From Candidatus Pacearchaeota archaeon (lineage in GTDB: Archaea; Nanoarchaeota; Nanoarchaeia; Pacearchaeales; GW2011-AR1), in the NCBI GenBank assembly GCA_002690445.1, contig NZER01000104.1:1-24531 (forward strand): a DNA stretch of 24,531 nt, read 5' to 3'. Within the stretch, counting starts at the first letter, position 1. Every line of letters starts with the position of its first letter. The notes beneath the pieces were generated by a model. It worked only from the letters and a program-made list of their open reading frames with translations, did no database searches and had not been told where the DNA came from. A program made the translations under genes and the position numbers. This document shows, one piece after another, positions 12,146 through 19,059 of this stretch.

Positions 12146-12661
12146 TTTTCTCCTTCGAAGAGCTTAAAAGCTGATAAGCCATGTTCAGCATAGCACTCAT
12201 CTTTAGCAACTCCATAAAATTATCCTCGACTTCTGTTGGAGTTAAATTGAATTGTTGACATAGTGAAGCCTTGATATATAAGGCGGGCAACGGCTTACCA
12301 TCCTTTAATAAGCCCTCCGCTAAGTCCCATTGCTCACTTTTGGGAGTGTAACTTGTTCAGCGACATTATTAGCCAAGATAGTCAACATATCAACTGGTAA
12401 TTGTTTTAAACCTTCTAAACCTTTTGCTAACGGATCGCCTTCTTCGTTAACAGCATTCCAATCAACCAGCACCAATTCCAACAAGGCAAACATCGGGGGA
12501 AGTATTTCCTCCACTTTATCCTTGTCGGCTTTATTTAGACCTACTATAGCATCAAGAAATGGTCCCATCGGCGGATTAGTCCGCATATCCATCCACCAGC
12601 CCTCATAATCGCCTTTTAAATTAAATCTAACTGTTCTTACTGGTAATTTCAGTTTTGCCAT
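12123..12661 (-). CDS. Tail assembly chaperone, long form by -1 frameshift
   Basis: When ribosomes slip -1 on C CCA AAA at 12344-12338, translation continues from AGT at 12338 for 71 more codons to TGA at 12123, giving a 179-residue fusion. The added part (S-E-Q-W-D-L-A-E-G-L-L-K-D-G-K-P, then F-N-L-T-P-T-E-V-E-D-N-F) is typical of lambda gpT-like tails. It has no start of its own, and it fills the 174 bases between the short form and the tape measure gene. As in lambda gpG/gpGT, the long form would bind the tape measure and recruit tube subunits. Confidence 0.85.
12320..12661 (-). CDS. Tail assembly chaperone, short form (gpG-like)
   Basis: I start at ATG 12661, 9 bases after GGAGGT and just after the stop of the tail-tube-like gene; ATG 12715 would overlap it and has a poor site. 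The 113-residue product has the K-L-K-L-P-V-R-T-V-R-F-N-L-K-G-D-Y start and an acidic helical body, as in gpG-type chaperones. It ends at TAG 12320, eight codons after the slippery site. In lambda the short form is made in large excess over the fused form. Confidence 0.8.
   Translation of the reverse strand: MAKLKLPVRTVRFNLKGDYEGWWMDMRTNPPMGPFLDAIVGLNKADKDKVEEILPPMFALLELVLVDWNAVNEEGDPLAKGLEGLKQLPVDMLTILANNVAEQVTLPKVSNGT
12338..12344 (-). other. Programmed -1 frameshift slippery heptamer
   Basis: The zero-frame codons CTC CCA AAA contain the canonical X-XXY-YYZ heptamer C CCA AAA. Downstream, GGCTTA (12314-12309) can pair with TAAGCC (12297-12292) and neighbouring GCGG/CCGC bases can extend pairing, which could act as a stimulator about 24 bases below the slip site. 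Confidence 0.85.
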
Positions 12662-12686
12662 ATCTGCACTACCTCCATAGTCAAGA

Positions 12687-13115
12687 TTACCAAGTGCCAA
12701 TTGTAACAGCGCCATTCACACGGAAGGGTACCCCGGGTAAACGAATTACATCACCTATCGAAACCTCCATTGGCAAACCTTCCAGGAAACAAGTGCCGCT
12801 TAATTTCGGATAGCCTCCCGTGCTACCTTTCGGACCTATCTCCCAATCCCTGGCTGTTGCATAACCACGAATACCTGTCAGCACATCCCATACCGTGTTC
12901 GAACCATCGTCATATAGGAAGTCCACACTAAATGTGCAATCCTCTAATTCGTCACTAGCCCAGGTATGACCGCTAGCACTCATAGCCGTTACATCAACTA
13001 AGCCATGTCCTTTCAAATCCATGGAGACTTTGGTTACATACGTGGTTAGCGTACGTTGGGTATCCCCACTATCATCCAGTTTTAACACGCAATCCTTTCC
13101 AGCTTCTACTCCCAT
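12687..13115 (-). CDS. Tail tube-like protein (142 aa)
   Basis: The small beta-rich product has T-T-Y-V-T-K-V-S-M-D-L-K-G and S-A-S-G-H-T-W-A-S-D-E-L-E-D-C-T-F-S-V-D-F-L-Y-D, the pattern of siphovirus tail tube proteins. ATG follows AAAGGAGGATTGACAAA. It directly precedes the chaperone pair, the classical place of the major tail protein. It shares S-G-H-x-W and a following F/V-D-x-x-Y-D block with the upstream 236-aa protein, suggesting that both have the tube fold. Confidence 0.75.
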   Translation of the reverse strand: MGVEAGKDCVLKLDDSGDTQRTLTTYVTKVSMDLKGHGLVDVTAMSASGHTWASDELEDCTFSVDFLYDDGSNTVWDVLTGIRGYATARDWEIGPKGSTGGYPKLSGTCFLEGLPMEVSIGDVIRLPGVPFRVNGAVTIGTW

Positions 13116-13130
13116 TTTGTCAATCCTCCT

Positions 13131-13841
13131 TTATAATCTACACCAAACAACGGCGAAAGTGCCTGAGTATGTTGGCGTGCCTGCCCAATTTGCTCTAACA
13201 TATCTTTCTACTGCACCTGTTACGCTTTTCTTTTCTGATGTTATCCCGTTAGCTGTAGTAAATGTTATTAAATCTGTGGCACTTGTGAAGTTAGAATTAT
13301 CATCAGTTTGCACCTTCACAATTAGTCCATCATCACCGCCACAAGCGAAAACGTGCAGATAAGCTTCCGCACCAGCTGAACTAGAAGCCCCACCATCAAC
13401 ACCCGTGCCATTGCCGTCGCTGGTCTTCGTTTCTTTAGGTTGGAGTAAATAACCCGTAGTAGCTTTATTGGTGAATTTAATGTCACCGACAACCTTACTC
13501 AAACCCTCTACAGGTATCTCTATTGGATATGTATCTTGGAATACTCCATCCCCACTTATTGCCTTACTTGACTGGGCTGTGCCGAATATCAGGCTAATTT
13601 GGTCGGTATTTCCCCTCATATTATTTAGCCGTTCCGTTACCGCCCCACTTGCAACATCATAAAAGGCATCAAATCCTACTTTGTCATTGAGTAAAGTTAC
13701 ATTCCATATATGTCCACTACTTTGCAAAACTGTGGCATCCTCCAACTCAACGACCAACTCTGGAGTGAGTTTGTTGGCAAAGCCACTCAAGTCATAACCT
13801 CCTAACCAAATCTGTGCATTACTAGCCGCTTTTACTCCCAT
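13131..13841 (-). CDS. Tail tube-like protein with C-terminal beta domain (236 aa)
   Basis: The N-terminal 120 residues (A-Q-I-W-L-G-G-Y-D-L-S-G, then S-S-G-H-I-W-N-V-T-L-L-N-D-K-V-G-F-D-A-F-Y-D) have a tube-like pattern. Then comes a Gly/Ser/Thr-rich linker and a second beta domain of about 90 residues (Y-L-H-V-F-A-C-G-G...R-Y-V-R-A-N-W-A-G), which may decorate the outside. ATG follows TAGGAGTTTGC. With the 142-aa neighbour, either could be the true major tail protein. Confidence 0.7.
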   Translation of the reverse strand: MGVKAASNAQIWLGGYDLSGFANKLTPELVVELEDATVLQSSGHIWNVTLLNDKVGFDAFYDVASGAVTERLNNMRGNTDQISLIFGTAQSSKAISGDGVFQDTYPIEIPVEGLSKVVGDIKFTNKATTGYLLQPKETKTSDGNGTGVDGGASSSAGAEAYLHVFACGGDDGLIVKVQTDDNSNFTSATDLITFTTANGITSEKKSVTGAVERYVRANWAGTPTYSGTFAVVWCRL

Positions 13842-13850
13842 TGCAAACTC

Positions 13851-14267
13851 CTATTCCCAAGCCTCAACTAAAAATTCGGTGCCAAGAAACGTTACTCCAC
13901 CCCAAACAAAGCCTCCTTGACCCGTGTCCTCAATTACCCAGCTATCCGAACACGAACCATCCAGCGTAGTATCAGCTTCAATCTTAGCATATACCGAGTA
14001 ACTACCTGTTATGTCTAGATAATCAAGTATCTTATTAAAAGCCGACGGTGTATCCTGTTTGGTAAGAGCAATTTTAACCCTGAAGCGATGTTGTTGTTTA
14101 CTACTAGTTCCACCAAAACTTTGGTTATATTTCGTACCAGCGTGCAGTATTAAGCAACAGGGCAGCTCGGGGATACCATCAGGTAATTCGTTCGGTGCGA
14201 ATATCCGCAATCCACTGATGTCACTTAAAACTGTTTTTAGACCAGTTCCAACCGCTTCAAGCCCCAT
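13851..14267 (-). CDS. Tail terminator-like protein (138 aa)
   Basis: The product has an N-terminal helix (L-E-A-V-G-T-G-L-K-T-V-L), an I-F-A-P-N-E-L-P-D-G-I-P-E-L-P element, a central R-F-R-V-K-I-A-L strand and the F-L-V-E-A-W-E end that I associate with tail terminator or tail completion proteins. Its position between the HK97-gp10-like protein and the tube proteins fits the standard order. The start overlaps the previous stop as TAATG. Confidence 0.7.
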   Translation of the reverse strand: MGLEAVGTGLKTVLSDISGLRIFAPNELPDGIPELPCCLILHAGTKYNQSFGGTSSKQQHRFRVKIALTKQDTPSAFNKILDYLDITGSYSVYAKIEADTTLDGSCSDSWVIEDTGQGGFVWGGVTFLGTEFLVEAWE

Positions 14268-14650
14268 TATCCCTCAATCTTCCCTTTAACGTCTTTTATT
14301 ATTTGCACCTCGAAATCCTGTAAGTCTTTGTCCATTTGCGTAATGGTATATGCCATCATACCTTGACCTAATACCTTTGATCCTCCTTCCATGTGGCGAG
14401 CTTCCATTTTCTGCGTGCCGTATTCAACATAAATAGCATATTCAACATTGGTGCCGACACGAGCTTCATTCTTCCCAAAACTATGGGTTATGCTAGAACG
14501 TAATCGTCCTGTATCAACTACAGTGCTTTTCTTCGCTAAAGCTTCGACTTTTAATACTAACTTTTGTAAACCATCGGTAATAGATTTTGATACAGGTTTG
14601 TCTTTTAAGTCTTTAACTACATGAGCAGCAATAACTTTAATCCCGAACAT
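14267..14650 (-). CDS. HK97 gp10-like tail completion protein (127 aa)
   Basis: The hallmark of the HK97-gp10 family is present: V-V-D-T-G-R-L-R-S-S-I-T (about 44-55), followed by A-R-V-G-T-N-V-E-Y-A-I-Y-V-E-Y-G-T-Q-K-M. N- and C-terminal helices flank it. Such proteins act at the head-tail joint or in tail completion. ATG overlaps the stop of the connector gene. Confidence 0.85.
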   Translation of the reverse strand: MFGIKVIAAHVVKDLKDKPVSKSITDGLQKLVLKVEALAKKSTVVDTGRLRSSITHSFGKNEARVGTNVEYAIYVEYGTQKMEARHMEGGSKVLGQGMMAYTITQMDKDLQDFEVQIIKDVKGKIEG

Positions 14651-15477
14651 TACACATATCTCCGATAACGTCCGATTACCTGTACAGTATATGGATCTAG
14701 TTTATCATAGACTTTCAATATACCAGTTTCAGAGGAGCCGATTACCTTGGTAACAAAGCCTTCATCTTTACGCTTCCATAGCCTAGTTGTCTCTATCAGT
14801 ACAGCCGTTCTAATTGGCTCGGGATAATCATAAATGTCAATGTCGCTGTCGTCAGCGTGCGTGGCCGCTGTGGTGCCGTTCACGCCTCGTTTAACGGTCA
14901 AGACATGGGTTGAGATAGATTGAATATATATCTGTTCACTATCAATGCGAATCGTTTGAGCTATAGCGAATTGAGTACCATCATCAACTGTAATTGTAAC
15001 AGCTGTTGATGTCACTCCTGAACCTTCGTTAACATCAGTCCCAGCATCATGGTAAGGCGAAGCACTTTCCCCATCGCCATAACCAAATACTCCATTTATT
15101 TCCACACCCTTTTTTATCCCGCTAGCAAACCCGCCATACTCACTATTGCTTGAAATTTCAGCCCATGTTTTCGGTGTATCATTTAAGGGATAAAGCACGT
15201 AATCGGTTGTAGCTATAGTTTCTTCATATGTGCCATCCCCATCTTCATCTAATTTAAATGTGGTTACGCTTAAAATATCCTCAGGATATATAGTGGTTCC
15301 TGCACCATTAAAATACATAGTGCCTTCCCAACAATAAAAGAAGCGCCCCGTCAAATCATCAATAAGACGACTCACTTGTTCAAGTTGCGTCCGTAATCGG
15401 GTGTCCTCATCAGTCTTGGTAATATTTATCCAACTTTCAGACCTTAGCGTGGTCAAATCTGCATAAGCGTTAGTCAC
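14650..15477 (-). CDS. Head-tail connector protein with inserted beta domain (275 aa)
   Basis: The N-terminal and C-terminal parts are helical and resemble HK97 gp6-like connectors (L-E-Q-V-S-R-L-I-D-D-L-T-G-R-F-F, then P-E-P-I-R-T-A-V-L-I-E-T-T-R-L-W-K-R-K). Between them lies a beta region of about 130 residues ending I-Y-I-Q-S-I-S...T-V-K-R-G-V-N-G-T-T-A-A-T-H, seen in larger members of the family. The GTG start follows TTAGGAGAACATC and overlaps the zinc protein by 8 bases. Confidence 0.75.
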   Translation of the reverse strand: MTNAYADLTTLRSESWINITKTDEDTRLRTQLEQVSRLIDDLTGRFFYCWEGTMYFNGAGTTIYPEDILSVTTFKLDEDGDGTYEETIATTDYVLYPLNDTPKTWAEISSNSEYGGFASGIKKGVEINGVFGYGDGESASPYHDAGTDVNEGSGVTSTAVTITVDDGTQFAIAQTIRIDSEQIYIQSISTHVLTVKRGVNGTTAATHADDSDIDIYDYPEPIRTAVLIETTRLWKRKDEGFVTKVIGSSETGILKVYDKLDPYTVQVIGRYRRYV

Positions 15478-15709
15478 GATGTTCTCCTAAACCTTCCTGC
15501 CAATCGCCCAATGGACAATGCTTTTCACCAGTTATAGGATGTCTTTGAAGGTTCCAGCCACAATTCGGGCAATGCGTTATATCCTCGTGCGGTCGAAAAC
15601 GTATGCCTTTCAATATCTGCAAAAGTTCTGTTAATGCTGTGCCCATTTTTGCCTCAGTCTTTGTGAACGTAAACGGGAAAGTATATGGGAAATTTTTAGT
15701 TGTGGCCAT
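15470..15709 (-). CDS. Small zinc protein with N-terminal F-P-Y-T-F-P-F motif (79 aa)
   Basis: The N-terminus (K-N-F-P-Y-T-F-P-F-T-F) copies the start of the minor tail protein at 8157-9398, including 22 identical bases. The second half has H-C-P-N-C-G-W-N-L-Q-R...H-C-P, consistent with one zinc knuckle. ATG 15709 follows GAGGTAAAA; a second Met at residue 22 would drop the motif. It lies between the 129-aa head protein and the connector gene. No known family is assigned. Confidence 0.65.
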   Translation of the reverse strand: MATTKNFPYTFPFTFTKTEAKMGTALTELLQILKGIRFRPHEDITHCPNCGWNLQRHPITGEKHCPLGDWQEGLGEHRD

Positions 15710-15711
15710 TT

Positions 15712-16101
15712 TTACCTCATATAAAGAATAACCTTACCACCCTTGGCATTGCCTGCGTTGGCAACCTTTAATTCTAGGGTGCTACATACAACACAAGGTG
15801 CTTGATTGCCAGCACTCCCATCAGTTACAGATGGACAAAATTGAGAAGCGGCAGAATTGGAGATGTTGGCACCTGTGCCATCCAATATATCAAGTTCATC
15901 TGTATCCTCAATAGTAACATCATAAGCGTTCGTAGGTTGTGTCCCACCACTGTCAGGCACGTGTACCGCACGCAATATCTGACCGTTTAGCTTTTTAGTT
16001 AATGTGCTATCTACATCACCAGATGCGTCAGAGACCCAGGTCATAATTACTTTTTTGATAACACCAACCTCATCATAGGTGATTGTATTTGTTCCAGCCA
16101 T
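15712..16101 (-). CDS. Head-associated structural protein (129 aa)
   Basis: The product is beta-rich, with T-Y-D-E-V-G-V-I-K-K-V-I-M-T-W, N-A-Y-D-V-T-I-E-D and the end G-N-A-K-G-G-K-V-I-L-Y. I recognise the type from capsid-region genes of many uncultured phages, where it is usually annotated as a structural or hypothetical protein. ATG follows TAGGGAGAATGAA. A decoration or stabilising protein is the best guess, with no direct proof. Confidence 0.6.
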   Translation of the reverse strand: MAGTNTITYDEVGVIKKVIMTWVSDASGDVDSTLTKKLNGQILRAVHVPDSGGTQPTNAYDVTIEDTDELDILDGTGANISNSAASQFCPSVTDGSAGNQAPCVVCSTLELKVANAGNAKGGKVILYMR

Positions 16102-16129
16102 TTCATTCTCCCTATAATTTAATTACGAT

Positions 16130-16166
16130 GGGTAGGGGGCAAGTAATAAATCCTCACCCCCTACCC
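16130..16166 (-). promoter_or_regulatory. Intergenic hairpin between head genes
   Basis: GGGTAGGGGG and CCCCCTACCC form a perfect 10-bp stem around a 17-base loop in the 101-base gap between the beta-helix gene and the 129-aa gene. There is no T run on either side, so a simple terminator is unlikely; processing or mRNA stability is possible. Five-bp CACTC/GAGTG pairing at 16181-16195 adds a second small hairpin. Confidence 0.5.
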
Positions 16167-16202
16167 TAGAGGTAATGCCCCACTCTTAATGAGTGAGCAT
16201 TA

Positions 16203-17084
16203 TTAAGACGCTACAACAGTCGGGATCAGCCGTGCACTTTGATCAACAGCATCGGCTTCATAGTTCTCAAAGCACATGCAAGAACCCGGGTCGAGCATAC
16301 TTGCAAGAGTGCCCTCCCCAAGAATATTCAAGGCAATGATACCCGTGGCACCAGCCGAAAAAATAATGCCTGGTCCATACAGACTTACATTACGCCTTAT
16401 CAAACAAAGCGTATGTGCTACGCCTGAGTTAATGGCACCGACATCCCATCCGTTGGCATCGCTTCCACCATCAAAAAAGCAATCTTCTATGATTAACCGC
16501 ACGGTATCTGCATGCTCAATCTCAATAGCAGCATCAGGCCCATCGGCTGTTACACGCCATGTGCAACTGCGAATCGTGCAATCATCACCCTCATCCTCGA
16601 TAGTAATGCTTTCAAGATCATTGGCACCACAATCAAAATGACAATCCTCAATAATACAGAAAGCCGCACCAATATTGATGCGTGAAGTATTGGCATTCGT
16701 GCCCTCGTTGAAGTAAAGATTTGTTATCCTGACATTGGCAGCACCGACATCAATCCCGTCAATATTTGCATTAACAGTAAACTGTGGTCTGTGATTGCCA
16801 TTCCCAAGCCCGATAATATTTATATCAGCCTTGTCAACATCAACTTTGGATGTCAGAGTTTCGGTATGTCCTGGCATAACGAAGATGATGTCGCCTTTAT
16901 TAGTAGTTGCTAGACCAATGGCATAATCAAGCGTGGCTACAGGTTTGTCGGGATTCTGACCATAACCAGCCCCGTCTGTTCCTGTATTGCTATCCACAAA
17001 CCATCGGTCACCTGTGCTTAAAGTCTGGTCTTCAATCGAGAATACACCGCCAGATTGTTTCCTAGAGAATAAAGCTGTTTTCAT
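16203..17084 (-). CDS. Parallel beta-helix protein in the head module (293 aa)
   Basis: The sequence W-F-V-D-S-N-T-G-T-D-G...P-D-K-P-V-A-T-L-D-Y-A-I-G-L-A near residues 28-58 is the usual entry of right-handed parallel beta-helix proteins. Repeated turns follow (I-N-I-I-G-L-G-N, V-R-I-T-N-L-Y-F, C-I-I-E-D-C-H-F, C-T-I-R-S-C-T-W, L-I-I-E-D-C-F-F). Related pectate-lyase-like domains occur in capsid-linked genes of many environmental phages. ATG follows AAAGGAGAACCCTGGA. A capsid-surface adhesin or decoration role is inferred from position; no enzyme residues are identified. Confidence 0.7.
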   Translation of the reverse strand: MKTALFSRKQSGGVFSIEDQTLSTGDRWFVDSNTGTDGAGYGQNPDKPVATLDYAIGLATTNKGDIIFVMPGHTETLTSKVDVDKADINIIGLGNGNHRPQFTVNANIDGIDVGAANVRITNLYFNEGTNANTSRINIGAAFCIIEDCHFDCGANDLESITIEDEGDDCTIRSCTWRVTADGPDAAIEIEHADTVRLIIEDCFFDGGSDANGWDVGAINSGVAHTLCLIRRNVSLYGPGIIFSAGATGIIALNILGEGTLASMLDPGSCMCFENYEADAVDQSARLIPTVVAS

Positions 17085-17108
17085 TCCAGGGTTCTCCTTT
17101 GTATGAAT

Positions 17109-17213
17109 TTACTTTTGAATAGACGGGTGTTTCATCATTTTATCCCGCCTAGGGAAGGCTAGGGATTTCGCTTCCCTAGCCTTCTTCTTTTTTTTAGGCT
17201 TATTGTTGCCCAT
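17109..17213 (-). CDS. Basic mini-protein (34 aa) in the head module
   Basis: ATG 17213 follows AGAGGTAATCA and opens a 34-codon frame ending 24 bases before the beta-helix gene. The product begins with a Lys run (K-P-K-K-K-K-K-A-R) and continues F-P-R-R-D-K-M-M-K-H-P-S. Such short, highly basic proteins are common near capsid genes; it could bind DNA or the capsid. It was probably skipped by length limits. Confidence 0.55.
   Translation of the reverse strand: MGNNKPKKKKKAREAKSLAFPRRDKMMKHPSIQK
17157..17195 (+). terminator. Terminator-like hairpin on the antisense strand
   Basis: On the plus strand, GGCTAGGGA (17157-17165) pairs perfectly with TCCCTAGCC (17173-17181), followed by TTCTTC and eight T (17188-17195). 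The same bases encode the Lys run and following residues of the 34-aa gene on the minus strand. It could stop antisense transcription into the capsid genes, or be a by-product of the Lys codons. Confidence 0.4.
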
Positions 17214-17222
17214 TGATTACCT

Positions 17223-17708
17223 CTAGCTAGTTACGTCAGGTAAGACGTCCATCGCATATCGGGGGCTACCTAGGACACACAGAATAGCACCATCGCACGG
17301 ACTATCAACAACTTCAGTGGCTACTAGCCGTACAAACTGATCACTTGTGCCTAAATCCTCAGCTAGGACTTGCATAATATAGCATTGATTAGCACCAGCC
17401 GTAGTTGTAAATCCTGATGAAGTGGCTTCTGCCCAAGCCCCCCAAGTATTCCCACTTGTGCATACCTTATATCGGAAAGCGATAGCTGTAGATGTGGTCG
17501 GAGTAGTATCATCACACGCTTCCACGGTGATGGTCGCTGTTCCAGTTGCACCAGCATTCTTAACAATTACAAAGACACACGCTTCGTATTTTGCCATACT
17601 AACAACATCGCTGGAGGGATCGCCATTGAATATATCCTCATTGGCTGCGACGATACTAGACGGGCAGCAATTATAAAAGTTGAGCATATCAGCTATAGGT
17701 TTGCCCAT
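17223..17708 (-). CDS. Capsid-associated structural protein (161 aa)
   Basis: The product is a beta-sandwich type with K-N-A-G-A-T-G-T-A-T-I-T-V-E-A-C-D-D and A-I-A-F-R-Y-K-V motifs, then Q-C-Y-I-M-Q-V and F-V-R-L-V-A-T-E near the end. I know this pattern from genes directly after the major capsid gene in uncultured siphoviruses. ATG follows TAAGGAGGACTGAT. A head decoration protein is likely by position; seven or so cysteines are unusual for such a protein. Confidence 0.6.
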   Translation of the reverse strand: MGKPIADMLNFYNCCPSSIVAANEDIFNGDPSSDVVSMAKYEACVFVIVKNAGATGTATITVEACDDTTPTTSTAIAFRYKVCTSGNTWGAWAEATSSGFTTTAGANQCYIMQVLAEDLGTSDQFVRLVATEVVDSPCDGAILCVLGSPRYAMDVLPDVTS

Positions 17709-17800
17709 ATCAGTCCTCCTTATTTGAAATTTTAGTCCTGGTTATTTGTAATGATTATATATTATAGGTAATCTCCGTTAAATCATTTAAGATAACGGAA
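17709..17800 (-). promoter_or_regulatory. AT-rich intergenic region with promoter-like -10 boxes
   Basis: This 92-base gap below the capsid gene holds an inverted repeat (CCGTTA...TAACGG) and the run TATAATATATAAT on the minus strand. A -10 match is perfect twice, but the best -35 candidate (TTTAAC, 17 bases before the second box) matches only three of six bases. A weak promoter or a processing site between capsid and downstream genes is possible. Confidence 0.3.
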
Positions 17801-19042
17801 TTAACTTCGGACGGCTACTACAACAAACGGGCTTAGGGTATTGCTTCCACGCTTCGGAGTGATAGCACTCAACCACCAAGGTTGACCATCATAGCGGAGG
17901 ACAAAGCGGAATGCCGTCTCATCGTAGTCGAACTTTATATGTATGCTGGTTGCCGTCTTCAGCCCACCACCAACCTTGTCAGCTACTAGGTATTGACTAA
18001 AGTCAGCCAAACCAATATCTCCCTGAGTGCCTAGGGTTTGCATCTTCTCACTCAAGAGAAGGGGCCGACCCATCAGTGTACCAAACGGAGTCCCAGCTAC
18101 ACCATTCGCAGGAATCCATACAGGAAGACCACCCGTACCCACGGCTAGGCTCATTGAAGCCAGTTGAGGGAAACAGTCGGGATTAACTACCCATACAGCA
18201 TTCCTATGGCAAGCGGGATGTAATCGACTCCACATCTTGGCAATGTTCTCCCATACGATAGTAGTAGCAGCTTGACCGCTTTCCTTAGCCACCGCAACTA
18301 TTGACGGGTTGGAAGCATTGAAAGCTCCCAAAGGACGGTTAGCACCTCCACCCATTAAGTAATCATCATCCTCCTCAAAAGCAATAGACTGAGAAAACAT
18401 AGCCGATAAAATAGGTGGCACCGAGATCGGACTATCCTCAAGTAGTTCATCTGAAACATAAACTAGGCCTGTCAACTTGTGAAGGGTTAAATTAACCCTA
18501 CCTAGTGCTGGCTTGGTCGCTGTTTTCTGTGATGTTTCACCAGTCCGATAAACGACTATGCCACCGAAATAATTGCTGGAATGGTCAGCATCAGCAACAG
18601 CAGGAATAGCGATGCGATTTGTGCTCATTGGAATTTGACGAGCACGGGGTTTTACAATGCCACTCTCAAGTTGTGTTATTAGTAGTTCCGCCCTAAATTC
18701 TTCAGGCACTAAATAGCCACCCTGTTCCATGTCGCCTTCTTCCATATAGCCAGCGGTCTTCTGGATGGCTTCACGATACCTAGTTAACTTCTCTAGGTGT
18801 GCATCACCATACCATTTCCTTCCGTGACCAGCAATGGCGGCACAAAATTCACCGAAATCGTTAAATCCACCCTTCGCATCAGCCATAAGCCGATCATTAG
18901 GATCGGATGCTAACGTAACTTCAGGATCATTCGGTTCAACAGACTCACCAGGCTTAAACTTAGAAACAACGCCCTTCAAACCGCTCTCCTCAATTATAGC
19001 CGTGGTAATAGCTTTGATTTCTTCCTTTCGTTCCTCTTCCAT
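17801..19042 (-). CDS. HK97-fold major capsid protein (413 aa)
   Basis: Residues 1-100 form a helical, charged pro-region that the prohead protease probably removes. The mature part starts near G-G-Y-L-V-P-E-E-F (about 108-116), the standard entry to the HK97 fold. Then come L-T-G-L-V-Y-V-S-D-E-L-L-E-D (spine and P-loop), A-F-E-E-D-D-D-Y-L-M-G-G-G...P-L-G-A, and G-R-P-L-L-L-S-E near the end. ATG follows AAAGGAGTTGAACTT. The position after the protease fits the standard order. Confidence 0.92.
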   Translation of the reverse strand: MEEERKEEIKAITTAIIEESGLKGVVSKFKPGESVEPNDPEVTLASDPNDRLMADAKGGFNDFGEFCAAIAGHGRKWYGDAHLEKLTRYREAIQKTAGYMEEGDMEQGGYLVPEEFRAELLITQLESGIVKPRARQIPMSTNRIAIPAVADADHSSNYFGGIVVYRTGETSQKTATKPALGRVNLTLHKLTGLVYVSDELLEDSPISVPPILSAMFSQSIAFEEDDDYLMGGGANRPLGAFNASNPSIVAVAKESGQAATTIVWENIAKMWSRLHPACHRNAVWVVNPDCFPQLASMSLAVGTGGLPVWIPANGVAGTPFGTLMGRPLLLSEKMQTLGTQGDIGLADFSQYLVADKVGGGLKTATSIHIKFDYDETAFRFVLRYDGQPWWLSAITPKRGSNTLSPFVVVAVRS

Positions 19043-19059
19043 AAGTTCAACTCCTTTCT

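Noticed and set aside
12662..12715. Upstream ATG 12715 for the tail chaperone
   Set aside because: It would overlap the tube-like gene and has a weak site; ATG 12661 follows GGAGGT.
17363..17566. Minus-strand 67-aa frame inside the 161-aa structural gene
   Set aside because: It is a shadow frame; the main frame has a strong ribosome site and family pattern.
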